Shown here piece after piece: positions 42,337 through 50,910 of a stretch of 64,000 bases of DNA (its first letter is position 1; every line of letters begins with the position of its first letter). The notes below the pieces were generated by a model that worked only from the letters and a program-made list of their open reading frames with translations, was not told the origin of the DNA and searched no databases. Origin of the DNA: Massilia timonae CCUG 45783. Its GTDB lineage: Bacteria; Pseudomonadota; Gammaproteobacteria; Burkholderiales; Burkholderiaceae_D. The stretch is taken from contig NZ_JH992926.1 of the NCBI RefSeq assembly GCF_000315425.1, positions 62,001 through 126,000 of the forward strand. Reading direction: 5' to 3'. Both the position numbers and the translations under genes were made by a program.

Positions 42337-44549
42337 CGTCAAAGAAATGCGAGTTCTGCGACAAGCGCGGTTTGCCTCTATTGCTTGTGCGTGACGCGGT
42401 GGTTCCCGCGCGCTCAGGCGCTCCGGAGACAAAAGGCCCGCCGATAGCATTGCCGCCCACGACTGCCCACTATACCAAGCGGCTGCTGCGTAGCGGTTAC
42501 GTCAACGTATACGACGAAGCCCGGCAGAGATGGGACTGCTATTTCGTGACACCGGAAGCGCTTCTCTACAAGCTCTCGCTGACGTCGATTCTCTCGTCTC
42601 TGCTCACGCCGACTGGACCTTTTAATTGCACGATCGAGGGACATCGTGAAGCGGCCGGCTGTATCACGATTTCTGATCCGGCCAATGCTACCTCGGTGTG
42701 GATCGGATTCAGCGACACGCTGTGGACTCCGAATGTGCGCAAGGCGAATGAGGACCGGGAACTTCGCAGGCGCCATATGGTGGAGGTGGATGTCCGCAGC
42801 ATCATGGCGGCAAAAAGCGGGCCGCACGAACCGATTCGGCAGGTGGAGGCGGTTGTAACAGAGTATGCGCTGCCGTCGCCTCGTATCAAGCCGCTGATCG
42901 ATGCGAGTCCGTTCCGATATTGTGCTTGCTTCGGCGGCGGCGAGAAGCTGGTCAAGGAGTTCGAGAACATACGGGCAGGAAAAGGATTGATTGTTACTGT
43001 GCCTGACCCAGCCGGCATAGTACAGGAGCTGGCGTTCCTGATGACGCATCTGCTCGAGGCGTTCATTGCAAAAAATCCCACCGACCAGAGGAATCTTGCT
43101 GCAAGTGCGGGAATTGATCAGATAAAAGCTTCGATCGTTGGCAAGGCCGAAACGGAAGAGATCGAGGCCGCACGGATGGCGGCATCGAGAATGGAAGCAA
43201 TAGACCCTTTAGGACATGTTCTGTCTGAGTCAACACGTAACAAGACCGCGAACGTGCGAGAGGTAACGGCGGCTGAGCTTGATCGAGCCACAACGTCTGC
43301 ATGGTCTAAATACGGCAGGAAGTTCGATGACGCTGCCCGGCAGAAATGGAGGGCGGAATTCGATGCGAAGCTCAAGGCATTCGATGAGCAATCGATCGCA
43401 CCGTTGGCTCTGCGCCATGTGGAATGGTTCAAGAGTGCAGCATTCACGGATTATCTTGAATTTAATTATGATCCGTCCAGCGCCCTGTGTGGGGCGGCTT
43501 ATACCAATGTCGTGACCAGCTGTATCGCCGGGACACAGGATAAAACCTGCTGCAGTAAATTGTATGTAGAACTCCTTCAGGGAAATTTTCAAGATAAAAA
43601 GAATGTTCTTTTGAGGGCGTCTATCCTTAACCAGTCTGCAGTTGCTGAGTCGATAGAGGAAGCTTCAAGAGTCGCTCTCAATAGTCGGCAAATACCATGG
43701 GACAGTCTGTTCGAAGTGTACAAGGCTGCAATGGAAGCGCTGGATGATAATTCTACAAATGGGCTTGCACTGTATATTGCGCAGATATCTGGCCCAGTGG
43801 CCCGGATCCTGGGAAAAGTCGTGGATGGCCGACCCGGCTTTCATAAGACGCTGATGATGTTGGGGTTCATCTCTGGAGATGCCGTCACCGTTTTCGAAAT
43901 TAGTGGGAAGCGTTCGCAGTTTGTAAGGTATCTAGCAAAGCAGATGATACGGACGAGTGGTGCGGTGATCAGCGAGAACCAGCTGCGCGCGGCAGTAAGC
44001 CTCGAGTTGGAGCGCCTGCGAATACGCGGCATGAGGGTCGAAGGAAGCAGAAAATTGCGTTGGGTGGTCAGCGCCGATCGCGCCTCTATCGAGAACCTGC
44101 CCAGCGGTATGAGTCGAGTTGCACAAGAAACACAGCTGAGGTCGAGTCTGCGATCGGTGGAGCAACTGGAGTCGCTTCGTTTAGAACGCTGGAGATCGGT
44201 AATTAACCAAAAAGTTCGATGGGGCGTGGTCACTGCGATCTTACAGGCTGTTTGCTTGACGAAGGTGTATGAAGATGAGGAGACGAGCCTTGCAAATGAA
44301 AAGCAAGATGCTCGTTGGCGGCGAGTGGCTGCTATCAGTGGTTTAGTTGGTACTACATGTGAAGTTATCGGCGGCGCATTGCGGGCACGAGCTTCACAGG
44401 GGATGCTCTATGGGCAACGCTTTTTGTCGTGGTCGGGATGGGCTCTGATGCAGCTAGGTAGGAGCGCGGGCGCGGTGGCTGGCCTTCTGATGGCAGTACT
44501 GGACATGTTCAAAGCGGCAGAAACGGTGAAAGAGAATGGTTTAGGTTGA
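42330..44549 (+). CDS. VasX-like T6SS membrane effector, C-terminus cut off by IS256
   Basis: The 739-aa product starts with CEFCDKRGLPLLLVRDAVVP and continues with YTKRLLRSGYVNVYDEARQ and SVWIGFSDTLWTP, the N-terminal pattern of VasX/BTH_I2691-type T6SS toxins. The long middle is helical, and hydrophobic segments begin near residue 660 (AAISGLVGTTCEVIGGALRA). VasX proteins insert into target-cell membranes. Here the frame ends with a TGA formed by the last T of the target duplication and the first two bases of the IS256 element. The missing 83 codons lie intact beyond the IS. The remaining protein lacks the two strongest C-terminal membrane helices, so activity is doubtful. Confidence 0.85.
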   Translation: MLASKKCEFCDKRGLPLLLVRDAVVPARSGAPETKGPPIALPPTTAHYTKRLLRSGYVNVYDEARQRWDCYFVTPEALLYKLSLTSILSSLLTPTGPFNCTIEGHREAAGCITISDPANATSVWIGFSDTLWTPNVRKANEDRELRRRHMVEVDVRSIMAAKSGPHEPIRQVEAVVTEYALPSPRIKPLIDASPFRYCACFGGGEKLVKEFENIRAGKGLIVTVPDPAGIVQELAFLMTHLLEAFIAKNPTDQRNLAASAGIDQIKASIVGKAETEEIEAARMAASRMEAIDPLGHVLSESTRNKTANVREVTAAELDRATTSAWSKYGRKFDDAARQKWRAEFDAKLKAFDEQSIAPLALRHVEWFKSAAFTDYLEFNYDPSSALCGAAYTNVVTSCIAGTQDKTCCSKLYVELLQGNFQDKKNVLLRASILNQSAVAESIEEASRVALNSRQIPWDSLFEVYKAAMEALDDNSTNGLALYIAQISGPVARILGKVVDGRPGFHKTLMMLGFISGDAVTVFEISGKRSQFVRYLAKQMIRTSGAVISENQLRAAVSLELERLRIRGMRVEGSRKLRWVVSADRASIENLPSGMSRVAQETQLRSSLRSVEQLESLRLERWRSVINQKVRWGVVTAILQAVCLTKVYEDEETSLANEKQDARWRRVAAISGLVGTTCEVIGGALRARASQGMLYGQRFLSWSGWALMQLGRSAGAVAGLLMAVLDMFKAAETVKENGLG

Positions 44550-45912
44550 GCCTGTCAGAATTTCTGTGTGGAACCGGGGTCATGAAATAATCCCGAAAGG
44601 ACTGTTCCATGACCGAAGTGATGACCACTAAGAAGCTCAAGGAGCAAAAAGCAGCATACCCATTCCCCGTCGAGCTGATCGACCAGTTGCTGGCCCAGGT
44701 TGAGAACAAGGACGCTGAGTCGATCCTTGGCGAATCGGGCCTGGCCGGGCAACTCAAGAAGATGCTGGCCGAACGTATGTTGTCGGCCGAGTTGAACCAT
44801 CACTTGGCCAACGAGGAAGAAGGCACTAAAAACCACCGTAACGGCAGCAGCCCTAAGAAGGTGCTCACGCCCGGCGGCGAGCTCCACCTGGACGTGCCGC
44901 GCGATCGCCTGTCGAGCTTTGAGCCCAAGCTGGTGGCCAAACATCAGCGCCGGATGTCTGGCTTTGATGATCACGTCATCAGCATGTACGCGCGTGGGAT
45001 GAGCGTGCGTGAGATCCAGGCGCATCTGCTGGAGTTGTACGGTACCGAGGTGTCGCCGGACCTGATTTCGACCATCACCGACGAGGTGCTCGACGAGGTC
45101 GCACAGTGGCAACAACGGCCGCTTGAAGCGATGTATCCAATCGTCTATTTCGACGCGTTGCGCCTGAAGATCCGGGACGAAGGTACAGTCAAGAACAAGG
45201 CTGTGTATTTGGCTCTGGGCATTCGTGCCGACGGCCGCAAGGAAGTGCTGGGTCTGTGGATCGAGCAGACCGAAGGCGCCAAGTTCTGGCTGAAGGTTTT
45301 CAACGAGCTCAAGAATCGTGGGCTGGACGATATCCTGATCGCTGTCGTCGATGGCCTGCGTGGCTTCCCCGAGGCCATTGAAGCCGTTTATCCGCAGGCG
45401 CAGATCCAGACGTGCATCGTGCACCTGATCCGCAACTCGACGACGCTTGCGGCCTGGAAGGACCGTAAAGAGCTGGCAGCGGCGCTCAAGCCGATTTACC
45501 ACGCTGCCAATGCCGACCTGGCAGAAGCGGCGCTGGACGCGTTTGCGGAAGGTCCATGGGGCACTAAGTTTCCGACCGTGGCTGCAATGTGGCGGCGCCA
45601 GTGGCAGCAGGTGATTCCCTTCTTTGCCTACCCGCCTGAAGTGCGCACGATTATCTACACGACCAACGCCATCGAGAGCCTGCATATGCGCCTACGGAAG
45701 ATCGTCAAGAACCGCGGCCACTTCCCCAGCGACGAAGCCGCGACCAAGTTATTGTTCCTGGCCTTGCGCAATATCGAGAAAGATTGGAAGATGCCGCAGC
45801 GTACCTGGAAGCAGGCTGCCAACCAGTTCGCTATCATGTTCGGCGAGCGCTTCACGAACGCAATTATCTAACTCTGAATTCTGGCCCCGCACACAGAATT
45901 TCTGACAGGTCC
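44548..45912 (+). mobile_element. IS256-family insertion sequence, complete
   Basis: This 1365-bp element is bounded by inverted repeats in which CCTGTCAGAA-N-TTCTGTGTG agrees at 19 of 20 positions (44551-44570 and 45890-45909). Ends read GAG at the left and GGA at the right. The 8-bp direct repeat TTTAGGTT flanks it at 44540-44547 and 45913-45920. The identical duplications indicate a single, fairly recent transposition into the effector gene. Confidence 0.93.
44609..45871 (+). CDS. IS256-family DDE transposase
   Basis: This 420-aa transposase of the MULE-like IS256 type has YPIVYFDALRLKIRD with the first catalytic Asp, IAVVDGLRGFPEAIEAVYP with the second, and the C-terminal TNAIESLHMRLRKIVK with the catalytic Glu. 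The frame is intact and full length, so the element is probably capable of transposition. Confidence 0.95.
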   Translation: MTEVMTTKKLKEQKAAYPFPVELIDQLLAQVENKDAESILGESGLAGQLKKMLAERMLSAELNHHLANEEEGTKNHRNGSSPKKVLTPGGELHLDVPRDRLSSFEPKLVAKHQRRMSGFDDHVISMYARGMSVREIQAHLLELYGTEVSPDLISTITDEVLDEVAQWQQRPLEAMYPIVYFDALRLKIRDEGTVKNKAVYLALGIRADGRKEVLGLWIEQTEGAKFWLKVFNELKNRGLDDILIAVVDGLRGFPEAIEAVYPQAQIQTCIVHLIRNSTTLAAWKDRKELAAALKPIYHAANADLAEAALDAFAEGPWGTKFPTVAAMWRRQWQQVIPFFAYPPEVRTIIYTTNAIESLHMRLRKIVKNRGHFPSDEAATKLLFLALRNIEKDWKMPQRTWKQAANQFAIMFGERFTNAII

Positions 45913-45920
45913 TTTAGGTT

Positions 45921-46171
45921 TGCTATTTGTGGCTTATGTAGGGTCGGCGTTTATAGGTCTTCTCTTGGCCTTGGCAATACTTTTCGGGGCGGCGTTTCCA
46001 GTAACCCTCATGCTAGTGGCGCTATACGTCGCAGTCGGGCTATTGATCGAGTTTATTAAGGATGATCGGTTACAGGATTGGCTTGAAAGATGTCCTTGGG
46101 GAGTGTTGTTGAACCAGCGCTACATTAGCATGAAAATTGAACAAGAGCAGTTGGCTCAAGCGTTCAAGTGA
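45921..46171 (+). pseudogene. Severed 3' end of the VasX-like effector gene
   Basis: After the right target duplication the reading frame encodes LLFVAYVGSAFIGLLLALAI, another hydrophobic helix, then IEFIKDDRLQDWLER and a charged tail to the stop at 46169-46171. Removing the IS and one copy of TTTAGGTT joins GGT-TTA-GGT to TTG-CTA-TTT in frame, giving an original protein of about 822 aa. The fragment carries two predicted membrane helices. A TTG at 45920 could start it independently, but no ribosome-binding site belongs to it, because the sequence before it is the IS end. Confidence 0.9.
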
Positions 46172-46179
46172 GGATACCG

Positions 46180-47256
46180 ATGAACTATTTTGGATTGCTT
46201 CCTAAATATCGTGTCAATCGACCTCTTAGTAAGGAGGAGCTGGATAATCGGCTAGCGCAGAATGAGAAGTTGGATATTGAGCCATACAGCCACCTTTGCG
46301 TGATAAAGATGAATTCTACTTTTCTCGAATCTGTAGATAAATGGTATGGTTGGCGAGGCAGCCTTTCAGTATTCGCTCTGCCGGCGATAGTGACTGTTTT
46401 AGTAATAGTTGGGACAGCGATCATGGAAGCTCTCACTAAGAGTGATGGGTTGAAATTACAACCATCCGGTATCGAGACTGTATTGATACTAACATCAAGT
46501 CTCATGCCAATGTTCCTCATTGGAATATGGCTTTTACGTAAAGATTGGTTCTCGTTTACGCATTATCCAGTAAGATTTAATCGCAAGAAGCGGCTTGTCC
46601 ATGTTTTTCACACCGACGGAACAGTGAGTAGCACACCTTGGGATGAAATATTTTTTACGCTAGGTCATATGCCGCGGTTGCATGAGTGGGAGATTCGTGG
46701 TCATATTCTTGATCCGAAAACGTCGCTTATACAGAGAACATTTTCCCTGAGTTATACTGGCCTCTTGTATCTAGACCATAATGGTCAACGTCCTAGCAGG
46801 CTATCAGAGTTCGACTTCCTCCGAGCACATTGGGAATTCATAAGACGGTACATGGAGGAAGGCCCCGAGGCAGTTTCTAACCAAGTCCAGTTCTGTATGC
46901 CACTGGATGGAAAAAAAGAAAGCATTCGAATCGGTATCGAACGAATGCTTGCAAATATTGCAGGCGTATATGTTCCGATCTACTTAATGACGTTGCCGCT
47001 TTGTGCAATTTTCAGCTTGAATCGGATCTTCGCAATGTGGACCAGTAAAATTCCTGAGTGGCCAAGCGAAGTCGAGGCAGATTGTAAAGTCGAGGTTGAT
47101 GACCCGTTTGCTATAACTGGCAATCGGAGCGGCGATCGGGTTGCCGTATATCCCGAAGCTGCTGCGGCAGCCGGAGTGGAATTCCGGCCGCGCAAGATCA
47201 GCGACGGCAGACTGAAGTTGAGGCCCAGCTATCCCTCGACTCAATTGATGAGATGA
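46180..47256 (+). CDS. DUF6708 protein, probable immunity to the VasX-like effector
   Basis: This 358-aa membrane protein has two hydrophobic segments near residues 70 and 105 (VFALPAIVTVLVIVGTAI and VLILTSSLMPMFLIGIWLL) and a further one near residue 270. It contains the DUF6708-like YPVRFNRKKRLVHVFHTDGTVSSTPWDEIFF. DUF6708 genes commonly follow VasX-type effectors, where they are presumed immunity proteins in the inner membrane. The ATG at 46180 follows GAGG. Base composition is clearly more AT-rich than in the rest of the window, pointing to transfer. Immunity is inferred from position and topology. Confidence 0.75.
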   Translation: MNYFGLLPKYRVNRPLSKEELDNRLAQNEKLDIEPYSHLCVIKMNSTFLESVDKWYGWRGSLSVFALPAIVTVLVIVGTAIMEALTKSDGLKLQPSGIETVLILTSSLMPMFLIGIWLLRKDWFSFTHYPVRFNRKKRLVHVFHTDGTVSSTPWDEIFFTLGHMPRLHEWEIRGHILDPKTSLIQRTFSLSYTGLLYLDHNGQRPSRLSEFDFLRAHWEFIRRYMEEGPEAVSNQVQFCMPLDGKKESIRIGIERMLANIAGVYVPIYLMTLPLCAIFSLNRIFAMWTSKIPEWPSEVEADCKVEVDDPFAITGNRSGDRVAVYPEAAAAAGVEFRPRKISDGRLKLRPSYPSTQLMR

Positions 47257-47329
47257 AGGCTGGTTTCTTGCGCCGCATATGGATCAGCGGTCTCAGTCCG
47301 ATTATTAGGGCACTCTTCTGAAAATTACA

Positions 47330-47929
47330 TCAGGCCACCTCTTTCTTGTTCGCCTCAGTAATGGTCCAGTAATAAATCGTCCGGCCATCCACCTCGACCG
47401 TCTTCTCCGCCGGCCATTCCGATCCCATATCGAAGGCATGCGACACCACGCGCGTCCCAACCTTGAGCTGCTTCCACAGTTGCGGGCGCAGCCTGGCATT
47501 AATGGTCGGCAGCAGATACAGGGTCACCACGGTGGCCGTCGAGAAATCGGTCTTGAACAGGTCGCCTACGCGGAACTGCGCTCGATCGGACACGCCAGCC
47601 TTCTTGGCGTTTTCCTTGGCTTCCGCGATGCGGGTCGGATCGATGTCGATGCCGGTGCCGCGCGCGCCGCGTTCCTTGGCGGCGGTGACGACGATGCGGC
47701 CATCGCCGCAGCCCAGGTCGAACAGGGTGTCGTTCTTGCCGACCTTGGCCAGGTCGAGCATCTTGTCGACCACCTCTTGCGGGGTCGGGACGTAAGGCAC
47801 GTCGAGGCGCGGCGTGGCGGCGGTGGCGGCAGTTGCCTGGGCCAGCGCGCGGCCGAACGGGAACATCATCAGGCCGGTGGCGGCGGCGGTGGACAGCAGC
47901 AGGGTACGGCGGCGAGGTTGCGGGTTCAT
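47330..47929 (-). CDS. Exported class I SAM-dependent methyltransferase-like protein
   Basis: This 199-aa protein has the class I motif FDLGCGDGRIVVTAA near residue 69 and GTGIDIDPTRIAEA as the ribose-binding acidic end. The N-terminus RRRTLLLSTAAATGLMMFPFGRALA resembles a Tat/Sec export signal, unusual for a SAM-dependent enzyme because SAM is not expected in the periplasm. The ATG at 47929 follows AAGGAG at eight-base spacing. The substrate is unknown. It lies 53 bases downstream of the permease gene on the same strand. Confidence 0.8.
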   Translation of the reverse strand: MNPQPRRRTLLLSTAAATGLMMFPFGRALAQATAATAATPRLDVPYVPTPQEVVDKMLDLAKVGKNDTLFDLGCGDGRIVVTAAKERGARGTGIDIDPTRIAEAKENAKKAGVSDRAQFRVGDLFKTDFSTATVVTLYLLPTINARLRPQLWKQLKVGTRVVSHAFDMGSEWPAEKTVEVDGRTIYYWTITEANKKEVA

Positions 47930-47982
47930 CAGCACAGCTCCTTGGTCAGGGTTTGGACTTGGGGGGATAAAACGGATGGCAT

Positions 47983-49386
47983 TCATTGGTCGGTCTTCGC
48001 GCGCAGCAGCAGCAAAAGCACGACGCCGATGGCCAGCACGGCGACGCCGATCCAGGCGGCGTTCAGGCCGCCCAGCTGCTGGCTGTACACGTATGACAGG
48101 CTCGACCACAGCATATAGGCGCAGCTGGCGCAGAACAGCAGCGGCAGCACTGGATACAGCGGCACCTCGAACGGCCGCGGCGCGCGCGGCTCGCGCCGGC
48201 GCAGCACGAACAGCGAGATGCCGGTGAGCAGGAAGAACAGCCAGAACACGGGCGCCGTGAATTCGACCATGGCCTTGAAGCCGCCACCCAACGCGGCGCC
48301 GGTCGCGACCAGCGCCAGGGCCGCCACGCATTGCACCGTCATGGCGACCGTCGGCGTGCCGCGCTCGCTGTCCCACTCGGCCAGGCGGCCCAGTTTTTTC
48401 CAGTCGAGGCCCATGGCGTAGCTGGTACGGGCGCCGACGATCATGGTGGCGTTGATCGAGGTGAGGGCCGAAACCGCCACGAGCACGGAGATGATTTTTT
48501 CGCCGGCCGGGCCGAAGACGACTTTCATGACGTCGGCCGCGACCGCCTCGGAGGCGGACATGCCTTCCATGCCCAGCACCTTCCAGTAGGCCCAGGTGAC
48601 CATCAGGTAGAGTACGGTGATGATGACGATGCCCATGGTCAGCGCCTTGACCATGTCGCGCGGACCGCCGCGCATCTCGGCGCTGATGTAGGCGGCTTCG
48701 TTCCAGCCGCCATAGGTGAGCAGGACGAAGACCATCGCCATGCCGAGGGCGGCGGTGGCCGGGGCGGATGCGCCCGCGGTCGTTGCGGCGGCCGCCGATG
48801 CGGGCGCCGGATCGGTGAACAGCGCGGCGGCGCCGACGATGAGCAGCAAGCCGAGGATTTCCGCGACCGTCAGGAAGGTCTGGGCGCCGGTGCCGGTGCG
48901 GATGCCGCGCAGGTTGAGCGCCGACAGGCCGGCGATCACGGCGACGGCGTACGCGGTGCTGCCCCAGCCGGCCGGCAGCATGCTCAAGGGAATCGCCTGC
49001 TGCATGTAGTCGCCGAAGACAAAGCCGAGCAGCGCGATCGAGCCGGTGGTGATCACCGAGAAGCGCGCCCAGCCGAACAGGAAGGCGACCGAGCGGCCGT
49101 AGGCGCGGTGCAGGTAGTGGTAGTCGCCGCCGGCATGCGGATACGAGGTGGTCAGTTCGGCATAGCACAGGGCGCCAATGAGCGAGACGACGCCGCCCAT
49201 GATCCACAGCGTGAACATGGCCGTGGCCCCGCCGCTCATGCTGGCGACCAGGGACGGGGCCTTGAAGATGCCGGCGCCGATCACGACGCCGACGATGACG
49301 GCGACCGCTTCGCGCAGGCCGATGGTGGGTCGGGGACGGGTGTCGTGAGGGGCTGAAATAGCGCGTTCTGCTTCTAGGGCATCCAT
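47983..49386 (-). CDS. APC-family amino-acid permease
   Basis: This protein of about 467 aa is an inner-membrane transporter with twelve predicted helices. The first helix carries VGVVIGAGIFKAPSLVASMSGG, the substrate-binding GAGIF loop of the APC superfamily. A further conserved helix reads YGGWNEAAYISAEMR. The substrate is not predictable from sequence. ATG 49386 is chosen because it lies the usual distance before helix 1; ATG 49443 would add 19 residues. The methyltransferase gene follows and may be co-transcribed. Confidence 0.87.
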   Translation of the reverse strand: MDALEAERAISAPHDTRPRPTIGLREAVAVIVGVVIGAGIFKAPSLVASMSGGATAMFTLWIMGGVVSLIGALCYAELTTSYPHAGGDYHYLHRAYGRSVAFLFGWARFSVITTGSIALLGFVFGDYMQQAIPLSMLPAGWGSTAYAVAVIAGLSALNLRGIRTGTGAQTFLTVAEILGLLLIVGAAALFTDPAPASAAAATTAGASAPATAALGMAMVFVLLTYGGWNEAAYISAEMRGGPRDMVKALTMGIVIITVLYLMVTWAYWKVLGMEGMSASEAVAADVMKVVFGPAGEKIISVLVAVSALTSINATMIVGARTSYAMGLDWKKLGRLAEWDSERGTPTVAMTVQCVAALALVATGAALGGGFKAMVEFTAPVFWLFFLLTGISLFVLRRREPRAPRPFEVPLYPVLPLLFCASCAYMLWSSLSYVYSQQLGGLNAAWIGVAVLAIGVVLLLLLRAKTDQ

Positions 49387-49579
49387 GTCGTGATCGGTTG
49401 GGCACGCCGGCGGCCGGGGGCCGGGTCGCGCTTGGTTACACATGGGGAGCCTATAAATACACTCTCGCTCACCCGCTTTTCGGTACTGGATGTTATCCAG
49501 ACCGCAGAGCAGATGGCGCGCGATTGAATTGCTATAAAGATAAATACAGTTTGGCGCGGCAGGGCGCCGTGCCGTGCCG

Positions 49580-50764
49580 CTAGTCCGCAGCCGGGGATGC
49601 CCTGGTGTCAGTCACGGCGCCGTCCACGACCGCCGGCAAGGCCGGCTTGTGTCCATTGTTGGATGCATTCGCCGGCGCGGGCGAGCCGAGCCACTCGAAG
49701 ATGGCCGGCCAGATCGCGGCGTGCGCGCTGCGGCCGACCAGCACGCCGACGTGCTGCAGGTTGACGCCGACGTCGCCCTGGTATTCGAGCACGCGCTTGC
49801 GTTCGCTGCCGGCGGCCTCGTGGAAGGGCAGCACGGATTCGGGCGGAATCACCTTGCTGCGGAAGTCGACCACGCACAGCAGCGGCGCGCGCAGGTCGTG
49901 CGGGCCGATCGTGCGGCCTTTGACGTCGAGCCGGCCCTGCATGAAGTCGTCGTTGCGGTACAGCGACTCGACGATCTCGGTGAACAGCCGGCCGGGCAGC
50001 GGGAATTCGTCATGGGTCCAGCGCTCGACCCGCATATGGGTGGCCAGCGCCTTCGGGTCGAGCAGCGATAGCCAGCGGTCGGCGATGCGCTCCCACTGGA
50101 AGGCCTGCGGTTCGGCCATCGCGCTCATCATGTTCAGGTAAACACCGGGCACGTGGCGGAAGGCGTCGGCGATGCCGCGCGCGTGCGGGGTGGCGTTGAC
50201 CAGCGGCGAGAAGCAGCAGCTGGCCTGTTCGAAGTGCAGTGGCGACTCGAGCAGGATGGTCGCGGTGACGCGCTCGGGGTGCATGCAGCTGTAGATGGCG
50301 GCCAGGATGCCGCCCAGCGAGTGGCCGACGATCGTCAGCCGCTCTTGTCCGCTGTCCTCCATGATCGCCTGCTGGCAGGCCGACAGCATGCGGTCGCCGT
50401 AGTCGTCCAGGCCGACGTCGCCGTCGCCGTCGGGCATCGGCAGCCATTCGGCCAGGTAGACGCGGTAGCCGCGCTCGCTCCAGCGCTGCACCACGCTGAT
50501 GTCGGGCGCCAGGTCCCAGATATAGGCGCGCTTGATCGGCGCCGGCACCAGCAGCACCGCCGGGCCGCCGGCGGGAGCGTCCTGGTAGCGGTGCAGATTG
50601 AGGCCGGGCTGCTCGATGATCACGGTGGACGGGGTCTGCTGCGGCCCGTAGCCGGCGCGGTCCAGCATCTTGCCGCGGGCCTGGCGGCTGCGGTCCATTT
50701 GCTTGAGGGCCTGTGTGCCGAGGTCTCCGAAGGCCCCGAGCTTGTTCCAGTTGCTGGCGTACAT
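49580..50764 (-). CDS. PhaC-like alpha/beta hydrolase with serine nucleophile
   Basis: This 394-aa enzyme resembles class III PHA synthases in overall layout (VLLVPAPIKRAYIWDLAP, DYGDRMLSACQQAI, CVVDFRSKVIPPES and the C-terminal LQHVGVLVG). The nucleophile box is GHSLGG with Ser, where true PHA synthases have Cys (GxCxG). It is therefore more likely a hydrolase, perhaps a polyester or acyl-ester cleaving enzyme, than a polymerase. The Asp in VVDFRSK and His in QHVG would complete the triad. A GTG at 50794 is an alternative start. Confidence 0.75.
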   Translation of the reverse strand: MYASNWNKLGAFGDLGTQALKQMDRSRQARGKMLDRAGYGPQQTPSTVIIEQPGLNLHRYQDAPAGGPAVLLVPAPIKRAYIWDLAPDISVVQRWSERGYRVYLAEWLPMPDGDGDVGLDDYGDRMLSACQQAIMEDSGQERLTIVGHSLGGILAAIYSCMHPERVTATILLESPLHFEQASCCFSPLVNATPHARGIADAFRHVPGVYLNMMSAMAEPQAFQWERIADRWLSLLDPKALATHMRVERWTHDEFPLPGRLFTEIVESLYRNDDFMQGRLDVKGRTIGPHDLRAPLLCVVDFRSKVIPPESVLPFHEAAGSERKRVLEYQGDVGVNLQHVGVLVGRSAHAAIWPAIFEWLGSPAPANASNNGHKPALPAVVDGAVTDTRASPAAD

Positions 50765-50910
50765 GGATGGCGATCCCGTCGAATTGGCGATCACGAGACT
50801 CTACGCCAACTACTGCCGGGCTCCAACCGCGCACGCTTCGAATCGCGAGCCAGTTTGCGCTAGGTAAAACTTTGGACAAACAGATATAGCCGAGCGGAAT
50901 CGAACTGTGC

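Noticed and set aside
45920..46171. Independent small membrane protein gene starting with TTG
   Set aside because: The frame is exactly the continuation of the effector gene when the IS256 element and one duplication are removed. No own ribosome-binding site is present.
49580..50764. PHA synthase (phaC) call
   Set aside because: The catalytic Cys is replaced by Ser in a lipase-type GHSLGG box, so a hydrolase label is safer.
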